Shown in pieces: positions 1-5,032 of a DNA stretch of 5,826 nt. The position numbers were made by a program, and so were the translations under genes. The notes under the pieces were generated by a model. It worked only from the letters and a program-made list of their open reading frames with translations. It was not told the DNA's origin and made no database searches. This DNA comes from Filomicrobium sp. (GTDB lineage: Bacteria > Pseudomonadota > Alphaproteobacteria > Rhizobiales > Hyphomicrobiaceae), in NCBI GenBank assembly GCA_021775655.1, contig JAJFHK010000174.1, positions 1 through 5,826 of the forward strand, written 5' to 3'. Each line of letters opens with the position of its first letter. The first letter of the stretch is position 1.

Positions 1-222
1 TGGTCCTCCCGAATCGACCGTGACGGCCAGGAAATGATTGTCATGCCTGATGGCTGGGGGCCACGGCAGGGAACGGTGATACAGGCAGACTATGTCCTCT
101 GGACACGTTTTGACCCGAGGGATGTCGAGTCCAGCGGCCACGAGATCATTTGGCTGGTCTCTGAATTGGCTCGCATCGTCGAGAACATCGTTGGAGAGTT
201 TAGAAAAATTGCTGGGAAATAA
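1..222 (+). CDS. Unrecognised protein, 3' end only (5' truncated by window)
   Basis: The reading frame is open from the first base to a TAA at 220-222, giving the last 73 residues of a longer protein. An internal ATG lies at 34, but the frame is open upstream of it with no visible ribosome binding site, so I treat the gene as cut by the window edge. The visible part contains a polar, Trp-containing stretch (WGPRQGTVIQADYVLW) followed by an amphipathic C-terminal helix (IIWLVSELARIVENIVGEF). I see no signal peptide, membrane segment or catalytic motif in this fragment. I do not recognise the family, and no function is proposed. It is separated from the next gene by about 200 bases, so it probably belongs to a different transcription unit. 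Confidence 0.55.
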   Translation, partial: WSSRIDRDGQEMIVMPDGWGPRQGTVIQADYVLWTRFDPRDVESSGHEIIWLVSELARIVENIVGEFRKIAGK

Positions 223-242
223 AGGCAAGAGGCTTTTGCTTT
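222..242 (+). terminator. Weak hairpin just after the first stop codon
   Basis: AAGGCAA (222-228) can pair with TTGCTTT (236-242), with one G-U pair and a seven-base loop. It overlaps the TAA of the upstream gene. The downstream T-tract is interrupted (TTTCTTAG), so this is at best a weak intrinsic terminator. Confidence 0.25.
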
Positions 243-418
243 CTTAGCTACATACTTCCCATTGTTTTTGTATTTCCTTGCTTTTGTAGTAGCCACGGCC
301 TATATGTAGGTATGTTGTGACTTTGAAGTACTTTTTATTACAGCGCCAAAAATATTTGTCGCATCAGCGTTTTCCAAAAGATAGACAGTCAATAAATATG
401 GCGAAAGCCAGAAAGCTC

Positions 419-422
419 AGGA
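419..422 (+). promoter_or_regulatory. Ribosome binding site for the FYDLN-like gene
   Basis: AGGA lies six bases before the ATG at 429. It supports that start over the ATG at 398, which is in another frame and closes after 17 codons. I see no convincing sigma-70 promoter in the AT-rich spacer at 223-418. Confidence 0.5.
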
Positions 423-428
423 CTAAAA

Positions 429-821
429 ATGCTTCCTTCAGGCTACGCTGATGCTCGCGGCATCAAGCGACTTTGCGACTCATGTGACTTTTCATTCTAT
501 GACCTTGCTAGCTCACCAATTATCTGCCCGAATTGCAAGGTGACTTTCACGCCGCAGCCGGTGATTTCCCAGCAATTTGGAGGGCCAAGATTGGCCTACC
601 GTGGCCGCCGGGAGCCGTGGTGGCAGCACCCCATAAAAAAGAATCCAGATGCAACAAGCGAGACATCGGGTCCCGGCAAGAAGATCAAAGAGCCGAGTGT
701 GGGTCCGGTGAAAGATAAACCAGCAGCGATGGGTGTCGGGAAGCATGTAAATATCACAACCGGATTTATCGGCGAGGCTTCCGATGGCGCGATAAGTACA
801 CAGATAGGAACTAGAGCATGA
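429..821 (+). CDS. FYDLN-like zinc-ribbon protein, short form
   Basis: This is a 130-residue soluble protein. Residues 12-38 match the N-terminal signature of the FYDLN_acid (TIGR02300) family: KRLC at 13-16, a second Cys at 19, FYDL at 23-26, SPIICPNC at 29-36. The four cysteines (C16, C19, C33, C36) form two CxxC knuckles, so a zinc ribbon is likely. Family members I know carry a long acidic Asp/Glu tail. Here residues 40-130 are instead Lys/Arg/Pro/Gly-rich and look disordered, so only the head domain is conserved. The family has no firmly established function; zinc binding is inferred from the cysteine spacing. The start has AGGA six bases upstream. The TGA overlaps the ATG of the next gene (ATGA, 818-821), which implies coupled translation with the exported repeat protein. 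An alternative reading is a decayed zinc-ribbon gene, but the intact frame and the overlap argue that it is functional. Confidence 0.72.
   Translation: MLPSGYADARGIKRLCDSCDFSFYDLASSPIICPNCKVTFTPQPVISQQFGGPRLAYRGRREPWWQHPIKKNPDATSETSGPGKKIKEPSVGPVKDKPAAMGVGKHVNITTGFIGEASDGAISTQIGTRA
806..810 (+). promoter_or_regulatory. Ribosome binding site for the repeat protein
   Basis: AGGAA sits seven bases before the ATG at 818, inside the 3' end of the FYDLN-like gene. It fixes the start that gives a clean signal peptide, and it allows both coupled and independent initiation. Confidence 0.55.
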
Positions 822-1609
822 CAACGAAACCGGGGCTTGTTGGAGCTCTCTTACTAGTTTCTTTCGCATCATTTTCCTTGCTCGCCCCAATCACAGCGCT
901 GAGTGTGGAGATTGTCGAACCACAGCATCCCAAAAACTCGATCCCCCGTTCTTATGGAAGCGGTTTTGATTGCGCTGTCGGATATCACAAGTCAGACGAT
1001 CGCTGCGACAAGATCAATTTGCCTGAGCACGGCTTCTATTCGGATTCCACCTACGGTGCGGGTTGGGACTGCCGGCATGGTTTTCGAGTTAATGGCGATT
1101 TGTGCGAAGCCATTAAGGTTCCAGACCATGGCTACCTCACAGGGTCCCGTTACGGCTCGGACTGGAATTGTGAACGGGGCTATCGAAAGCATGGGGAAAA
1201 CTGTGACGCCATCGTCCTGCCTCCGCATTCATTTTATGCCGATAGCCGATACACCAGAGGCTGGGAGTGTGAACAGGGATATCTTGAGGAGCGTGATAGC
1301 TGCATTGCGGTCGTGATCCCTGACAATGCACATGCTGTTTTCACCAGTTATTCGAGCGGCTGGGCGTGTGACCGGTCATTCGTCAAGGACAAGGGAGAGT
1401 GCACCAAACTGCGCGTTCCAGAAAACGGTTATCTCACGTCCTCCGGTAAGGATTGGCGCTGCAATCGGGGCTTCAGAAAATCTGGCGATGATTGCCTCGC
1501 AGTTGTCGTTCCAGTGAACGCCTTCCTGTCCGACACGAATGTCGGGAAAGGCTGGGAGTGCCAACGTGGTTATCGCCAATCCAGAAATACGTGCGTGGAA
1601 CCGGACTAA
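818..1609 (+). CDS. Exported protein of seven 33-residue two-cysteine repeats
   Basis: This is a 263-residue protein. Residues 1-29 look like a Sec signal peptide: Lys-4, a hydrophobic core at about 8-23, and a likely cleavage after TALS (29). The rest is seven tandem repeats of about 33 residues, roughly [IVL]P-x-[HN]-[GSA]-[FYA]-x(n)-[GD][WF]-x-C-x2-[GS]-[YF]-x6-C. Fourteen cysteines lie at 52/63, 85/96, 118/129, 151/162, 184/195, 215/226 and 248/259. The gap within each pair is always ten residues, and the period is 33 except for a two-residue deletion in repeat 6. Seven one-disulfide modules in the periplasm or outside the cell are the simplest reading. Similar GWxCxxGYR-type repeats occur in exported alphaproteobacterial proteins, but I know no assigned function. 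There is no catalytic motif, anchor or lipobox. It overlaps the FYDLN-like gene by four bases (ATGA). A binding or structural role is a guess. Confidence 0.82.
   Translation: MTTKPGLVGALLLVSFASFSLLAPITALSVEIVEPQHPKNSIPRSYGSGFDCAVGYHKSDDRCDKINLPEHGFYSDSTYGAGWDCRHGFRVNGDLCEAIKVPDHGYLTGSRYGSDWNCERGYRKHGENCDAIVLPPHSFYADSRYTRGWECEQGYLEERDSCIAVVIPDNAHAVFTSYSSGWACDRSFVKDKGECTKLRVPENGYLTSSGKDWRCNRGFRKSGDDCLAVVVPVNAFLSDTNVGKGWECQRGYRQSRNTCVEPD
938..1597 (+). repeat. Seven in-frame 99-bp coding repeats
   Basis: The cysteine codons recur every 99 bases across the exported-protein gene, with one 93-base unit (repeat 6). The repeats are well diverged at the nucleotide level but conserved in protein pattern. 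That indicates old duplication under selection, not recent slippage. Confidence 0.75.
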
Positions 1610-1621
1610 GTCTGCCTCAAG

Positions 1622-1665
1622 GCGCATCTACCCGGGTGGCCCCGTAAAGGTTTTTTGAGATGCGC
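1622..1665 (+). terminator. Inverted repeat after the repeat-protein gene, possible terminator
   Basis: GCGCATCT (1622-1629) is perfectly complementary to AGATGCGC (1658-1665). The 28-base interval contains the palindrome ACCCGGGT (1630-1637), a small CGGG/CCCG hairpin (1633-1636/1641-1644) and a T6 run (1651-1656). The T-run lies inside the outer stem instead of after it, so it is not a standard intrinsic terminator. The inner hairpin could end transcription on the T-run, while the outer stem may form an alternative structure. Confidence 0.35.
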
Positions 1666-1666
1666 T

Positions 1667-1694
1667 TTGCCGGTGACTTCTGGTGCAATACAAT
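1667..1694 (+). promoter_or_regulatory. Candidate sigma-70 promoter for the DUF1488 gene
   Basis: TTGCCG (1667-1672, four of six consensus matches) and TACAAT (1689-1694, five of six) are separated by 16 bases and lie about 34 bases upstream of the ATG at 1728. The position and the AT-rich region after the -10 fit a short leader. The call rests on sequence match only. Confidence 0.42.
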
Positions 1695-1727
1695 TTAATT
1701 TAAGCCAAAGAAATCGAGTATCCGCCA

Positions 1728-1994
1728 ATGCTTACTTTCCCAAATCCTAGCCGCAGCATCGACGAAGGTCAGTCGCGCATACGTTTTTGGGGTTACGATG
1801 GCCCAATCGAAGTAACGTTCTACCTAGATGTTGCTGCGCTCCAAAAGATTGACTCCGGAATGATGCTTATTGAAACAGCGATGCTTTCCTCATTCGATCG
1901 AGCTTTGGAAAGGATCCGAGAGGTGGCTGGCACCGTCTACGCGCGGCGCCGCAAACCCTCATATACGTGCGTACTTTCTGTTTCAGACTTTTAG
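1728..1994 (+). CDS. DUF1488 family protein
   Basis: This is a small 88-residue cytoplasmic protein without a signal peptide or membrane segment. The whole length matches my recollection of rhizobial DUF1488 proteins: FPNPSRS at 4-10, RFWGYD at 19-24, an Ile/Val-rich strand at 27-33, the LSSFD helix motif at 53-57, VYAR at 70-73, PSY at 77-79 and a terminal DF. The length is normal for the family, and the ATG at 1728 gives the usual N-terminus. The ribosome binding site is weak; only a GAG near 1715 is visible. The family has no established biochemical function. Flanking non-coding DNA on both sides and a candidate promoter at 1667-1694 suggest it is transcribed alone. Confidence 0.82.
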   Translation: MLTFPNPSRSIDEGQSRIRFWGYDGPIEVTFYLDVAALQKIDSGMMLIETAMLSSFDRALERIREVAGTVYARRRKPSYTCVLSVSDF

Positions 1995-2160
1995 GAAACG
2001 GGGGCGTTCCACAATGTCATTGCACTCGCTTTTACAAGCGCTATTTAAAACCATATCATTTGATAATCCATTTTACTGACGACGGGATGAGTAATTGGCC
2101 TGCGCTTCCATTAATTTTCAAGAATGATTGAATTAGCACATGAAATATTACCGAGTCCCA
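1995..2160. other. AT-rich intergenic stretch without a supported gene
   Basis: This stretch holds a 21-codon ATG frame (2014-2079) with a poor ribosome binding site. It also has two short hairpins: CGCTT/AAGCG at 2027-2040, and a bulged TAATT-CAA/TTGAATTA dyad at 2112-2135. Neither hairpin is followed by a T-run, so I call neither a terminator. Confidence 0.4.
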
Positions 2161-2189
2161 CTTGAAAGTGCTTTGCAAAAACGCCATAT
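2161..2189 (+). promoter_or_regulatory. Sigma-32 (RpoH)-type heat-shock promoter
   Basis: CTTGAAA (2161-2167) matches the sigma-32 -35 element exactly. After 14 bases, CGCCATAT (2182-2189) matches the -10 element CCCCATNT at every defined position but one. The spacing is within the usual range for this sigma factor. The predicted start is near 2196-2200, giving a leader of roughly 40 bases before the ATG at 2236. A TACAAT at 2205-2210 has no well-placed -35 box, so the sigma-32 reading is the better one. Confidence 0.6.
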
Positions 2190-2224
2190 GACATTTTATC
2201 GGCGTACAATCGCCAGTATGTTTT

Positions 2225-2229
2225 AGGGA
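2225..2229 (+). promoter_or_regulatory. Ribosome binding site of the 50-residue gene
   Basis: AGGGA is spaced six bases from the ATG at 2236. It supports translation of this very short frame. Confidence 0.6.
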
Positions 2230-2235
2230 TGTATC

Positions 2236-2388
2236 ATGTCATATAAAAGCTGGTCTTCGGCGCAGAGTTCGCCGAAAGATAAAGATGCAGGCAACAAATC
2301 AGCCAACCCAGTTCAGACCCCTGCCCCAAAACCGGTTGCACAGCCTGTGGGCGCGCCGCCAAAAGTCGAGCCGGCTCCAAAATCCTAA
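2236..2388 (+). CDS. 50-residue Lys/Pro/Ala-rich disordered small protein
   Basis: ATG at 2236 to TAA at 2386-2388 encodes 50 residues beginning MSYKSWSSAQSSPKDK. From residue 25 on, the protein is dominated by Pro, Ala, Lys and Val (ten prolines in total, in PAPKP, GAPPK and EPAPK patterns). It has no Cys, no hydrophobic segment and only one Trp (residue 6), so a soluble, unstructured peptide is expected. The case for a real gene is contextual: a sigma-32-like promoter, an AGGGA site and a strong terminator 15 bases after the stop frame it exactly. Small proteins with a similar MS-YKSW start occur in rhizobia as hypothetical proteins, by my recollection. The function is unknown. Heat-shock or general stress induction is inferred from the promoter. 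The longer frame at 2285-2683 overlaps in another phase and runs through the terminator, so I discount it. Confidence 0.72.
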   Translation: MSYKSWSSAQSSPKDKDAGNKSANPVQTPAPKPVAQPVGAPPKVEPAPKS

Positions 2389-2403
2389 TCGCTTAAATCC
2401 GAG

Positions 2404-2431
2404 CGAAGGGGAAGTCCCCCTTCGTTTTTTT
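2404..2431 (+). terminator. Strong rho-independent terminator
   Basis: CGAAGGGG (2404-2411) pairs perfectly with CCCCTTCG (2417-2424) around a five-base loop, followed at once by seven T residues (2425-2431). It closes the 50-residue gene and insulates the DUF1611/racemase operon downstream. Confidence 0.9.
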
Positions 2432-2679
2432 CGAGATAGTTCTGTCAAGCACCCGTCGAAACTTGTGCTCGCAAACCTCCTAACGCCGATCTTTATTCCT
2501 ACTCACTCAAATCAGCGCAGGCCCACAACCACGATTGGGCCGCGCTTGTATTGGCCAATTCGTAACGGCTCCAAGAACGCCGCCATGCATCCCCACTCGC
2601 ACGTTCGAAACGGGCGCGGAGGACAGGGACTGCATACGAGTTCCTGCCGCATGCCGATCTTCCACACCAAGGATTTTCT
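2432..2679. other. Leader region of the DUF1611 operon, no supported gene
   Basis: About 250 bases lie between the terminator and the DUF1611 start. A promoter for the operon must lie here, but I find no pair of boxes good enough to call. ATTGGGC (2534-2540) and ATTGGCC (2550-2556) form a 16-base-spaced direct repeat, and the second copy is part of the palindrome ATTGGCCAAT (2550-2559), so a regulator site is possible. One frame on the + strand is open from 2440 to a TAA at 2563-2565 without any start codon; it may be a gene remnant or chance. Confidence 0.35.
2669..2673 (+). promoter_or_regulatory. Ribosome binding site for the DUF1611 gene
   Basis: AAGGA lies six bases before the ATG at 2680. 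It decides the start: the frame stays open back to 2566, but there is no other ATG, GTG or TTG in that stretch. Confidence 0.65.
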
Positions 2680-3879
2680 ATGACCACGATTCCGCTCGCC
2701 GGCCCTTCTCAGGCTGTTGAAAATGCTGCGAACATTGTCCCTATAGGCACCGGCCAATCACCTTTGATCCAACGGCCCGCCAACACGGTTGCGAGCACCT
2801 CTCTGGCGATTGTGTATTGCGAGTCGAACTTCGGTCGCGTCGATGGGAAAACTGCGAACGGGCTTGTTCGCCATTCAGAGAAATACAAGATCGTGGCAGT
2901 CATCGACAGCACAAAAGCCGGTATCGACGCAGGCTACGAACTTGACGGCAAGCCCAACGGTATTCCTATCTTCTGCAATCTTCGCGACGCCTTGGATACA
3001 CTCGAATGCGAGCCAAACTATTTCGTCTATGGCATGGCACCGGCGACTGGCATGCTGTCGGCATGCGAGCGCGGCGTCGTGCTTGCGGCAATCGGGGCCG
3101 GCATGAACATCGTCAACGGGTTGCACGAGTTTCTCAATGACGATCCCGAGTTTTTGGCAGCTTCTAAGGCCGCCAATGTCGAGATGGTAGATGTTCGCAA
3201 GCCAAGCCCCAAGAACGAACTTCGTCTCTTCACGGGACGCATCAACGACGTCCCATGTCCACGCATCGCCGTGCTCGGCACCGACTGTGCCATCGGAAAG
3301 CGAACCACCGCGAGCATTCTGACCCGCGCACTCAACCAACGCGGGGTCAAAGCCGTCATGGTCAGCACTGGCCAGACGGGACTGATCCAGGGAGGACGTT
3401 ACGGGGTGGCGCTGGACGCTGTTCCCTCGCAGTTTTGCTGTGGGGAGTTGGAAGCGGCAATTCTAGAGGCAAGTAATGAGGAGAGTCCTGACGTCATCAT
3501 TATCGAGGGTCAAGGTTCACTCAGTCACCCAGCCTTCTGCACATCCGCCTTTATCCTGAAAGGCAGCATGCCAGATAGTATCATCCTGCAACACGCTCCC
3601 GGCCGAACGCATCGGTGCGACTTCGAATCTATGGCGATGCCGACACCGCTTTCAGAAATCAATCTCATTCAATCCTTTGCAGATACCAAGGTCATCGGCC
3701 TGACGATCAATCATGAAAATATGACGGATGACGAGGTCTCAGCTGCCATCACCGACTACGAGTGCCAGCTCGGCATTCCGGTCACTGATGCGCTATCCCG
3801 CCCGACTGAGATTTTGGTGCAAATGGTTCTCTCGGCGCACCCTCAGCTTCTGCGGAATCTTACAGTCACTGCGCAGTGA
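2680..3879 (+). CDS. DUF1611 family P-loop protein, DgcN-like
   Basis: This is a 399-residue cytoplasmic protein with the two-domain plan of DUF1611. The N-terminal Rossmann-like domain spans about 41-190: SLAIVYCESNFG at 41-52, then GKTANGLVRHSEKY and IVAVIDSTKAG. The C-terminal P-loop domain spans about 193-395, with a Walker A-type GTDCAIGKRTT at 200-210, STGQTG at 229-234, a Walker B-like DVIIIEGQGSLSHP at 271-284 and HAPGR at 305-309. These are the hallmark motifs of the family and all are intact. Characterised members include DgcN, an N-acetyltransferase acting on D-glutamate; many annotations call the family epimerase/dehydratase without basis. Residues 1-40 precede the usual family start and look like an extra, poorly ordered tail. 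The stop overlaps the GTG start of a PLP racemase, so the pair is an operon acting on one substrate. A D-amino acid is the natural inference; glutamate itself is not shown. Confidence 0.82.
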   Translation: MTTIPLAGPSQAVENAANIVPIGTGQSPLIQRPANTVASTSLAIVYCESNFGRVDGKTANGLVRHSEKYKIVAVIDSTKAGIDAGYELDGKPNGIPIFCNLRDALDTLECEPNYFVYGMAPATGMLSACERGVVLAAIGAGMNIVNGLHEFLNDDPEFLAASKAANVEMVDVRKPSPKNELRLFTGRINDVPCPRIAVLGTDCAIGKRTTASILTRALNQRGVKAVMVSTGQTGLIQGGRYGVALDAVPSQFCCGELEAAILEASNEESPDVIIIEGQGSLSHPAFCTSAFILKGSMPDSIILQHAPGRTHRCDFESMAMPTPLSEINLIQSFADTKVIGLTINHENMTDDEVSAAITDYECQLGIPVTDALSRPTEILVQMVLSAHPQLLRNLTVTAQ

Positions 3880-4973
3880 CCGCACCCCGGCTCGAAATCA
3901 GTCTAGACAAGATCTTTCACAACGCATCGACACTCGTTCGACGCCTGAGACGATCTGGCATCGCAGTGACCGGTGTCACCAAGGCTTGCATGGGGAATCC
4001 GAGCTATGCGGCGACGTTGCTCGCGGCTGGCGTCCGGACGATCGGGGACTCCAGAATCGAGAACATACTGGAAATGCGCCGTGCCGGAATAACCGCACCT
4101 ATTGCGCTGATCCGCCCGCCAATGCTGAGCCAGGCCGGTCTTGTCGTGGCCAACGCCGACATCAGCTTCAACACGGAATTGGACGTCATCAGTGCATTGT
4201 CGGATGCCGCTCGAAAAACTGACCGCCGTCACGCTGTCGTTTTGATGGTTGAACTGGGCGACCTTCGAGAAGGAATCATGCCCGATGACATCGAAGAGAC
4301 TGTGGGCCACACGCTGAGTTACCCCAACATTGATTTGCGTGGCATCGGTGCCAATCTAGGCTGCTTCAACGGCGTCGTGCCTGATGCCAAAAACATGGGC
4401 GAGTTGTCCCGCTTAGCCGATGACCTCGACCAGCATTTTGGCGCCAGCAGCCCGTCGATCACGCGCGATGTATCAGGGGGAAATTCCAGTAACCTGACAT
4501 GGGCATTCAGCGGCAACAGGATTGGCAGGATTAATGAATTGCGCCTGGGTGAGTCCATCTTGATGGGCATCGATCCGCTGCATCGCCAGCCCATTGAGGG
4601 GCTGCATTTGGATGCCGTCACTCTTTTCGCTGAAGTTATCGAATCTAAATTGAAACCCGCACAGACATATGGTGCATTGGCACATCCGACGTTCGAACGA
4701 AATACGACAGAACACCATCACGGGACGCGCAACCAGGCAATCTTGGCAATCGGACATCAGGACACCGACCCTGCTGGTCTCACAGCGCCAAGCGATATAG
4801 ACGTCCTGGGAGCTTCTAGTGACCACCTCGTCGTCAAGATTAGCGGCCGCGTGACCAAGGTGGGAAACGAAATCGCCTTCCAGCCAAACTACAGCGCCGT
4901 ATTGCGCGCTATGACCTCACCCTATGTAACCAAGGTCTTTCAACAACGCCAAGATGCAAATCGGTTGACCTGA
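3876..4973 (+). CDS. Alanine/ornithine racemase family PLP-dependent enzyme
   Basis: This is a 365-residue enzyme with the fold-type III (alanine racemase N-terminal) barrel. VTKACMG at 32-40 carries the PLP lysine, K36. GDSRIENI at 57-64, ADISFNTELDVI at 94-105, LMVELGDLREGI at 123-134, GIGANLGCF at 157-165, the phosphate-binding SGGNSSNL at 200-207, NELRLGESILMG at 220-231 and ASSDHLVV at 313-320 follow the order of the ornithine-racemase (Orr) type, not of classical Alr/DadX. The likely reaction is PLP-dependent racemisation of an amino acid; ornithine, alanine or another substrate cannot be told apart here. The start is GTG at 3876 in a GTGA overlap with the DUF1611 gene, with no good ribosome site of its own, so it depends on coupled translation. 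The C-terminus is nearly complete (RAMTSPYVTKVF at 344-355 is near the family's usual end). The last residues and the TGA coincide with the left end of an IS element. Confidence 0.82.
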   Translation: MTAPRLEISLDKIFHNASTLVRRLRRSGIAVTGVTKACMGNPSYAATLLAAGVRTIGDSRIENILEMRRAGITAPIALIRPPMLSQAGLVVANADISFNTELDVISALSDAARKTDRRHAVVLMVELGDLREGIMPDDIEETVGHTLSYPNIDLRGIGANLGCFNGVVPDAKNMGELSRLADDLDQHFGASSPSITRDVSGGNSSNLTWAFSGNRIGRINELRLGESILMGIDPLHRQPIEGLHLDAVTLFAEVIESKLKPAQTYGALAHPTFERNTTEHHHGTRNQAILAIGHQDTDPAGLTAPSDIDVLGASSDHLVVKISGRVTKVGNEIAFQPNYSAVLRAMTSPYVTKVFQQRQDANRLT

Positions 4974-5003
4974 GCCCCGCAATTTCCTCCAGATTTGGGT
5001 AGA

Positions 5004-5031
5004 GTCCGTTTATCCGAGGAAGGAGACGGAC
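5004..5031 (+). promoter_or_regulatory. Hairpin enclosing the orfA ribosome binding site
   Basis: GTCCGT (5004-5009) is complementary to ACGGAC (5026-5031). The stem can be extended inward by a G-U and an A-T pair. The Shine-Dalgarno sequence GGAAGGAGA (5018-5025 region) lies inside the loop and inner stem. In addition, TTCCTC (4984-4989) near the element's edge is complementary to GAGGAA (5016-5021). Transcripts entering from the racemase operon could therefore hide the site. This is inference from complementarity. Confidence 0.45.
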
Positions 5032-5032
5032 G

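Noticed and set aside
398..451. ATG frame opening MAKA upstream of the FYDLN-like gene, reminiscent of the usual start of that family
   Set aside because: It is in a different frame, stops after 17 codons, and would need a frameshift to join the zinc ribbon. The ATG at 429 has a better-placed AGGA.
2014..2079. 21-codon frame MSLHSLLQALFK... after the DUF1488 gene
   Set aside because: It has only a distant G-run as ribosome site, no promoter or terminator of its own, and no family resemblance.
2205..2210. TACAAT as a sigma-70 -10 box before the 50-residue gene
   Set aside because: No TTGACA-like element lies 16-18 bases upstream; the sigma-32 boxes fit better.
2285..2683. 132-codon frame on the + strand
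   Set aside because: It overlaps the 50-residue gene in another phase, runs through the strong terminator at 2404-2431 and has no ribosome site or recognisable domain.
2499..2757. Two antisense frames across the DUF1611 leader and start
   Set aside because: They lack ribosome sites and known motifs, and they overlap the start of a well-supported gene.
2875..3339. 154-codon antisense frame inside the DUF1611 gene
   Set aside because: The + strand frame carries conserved family motifs throughout; the antisense product has none.
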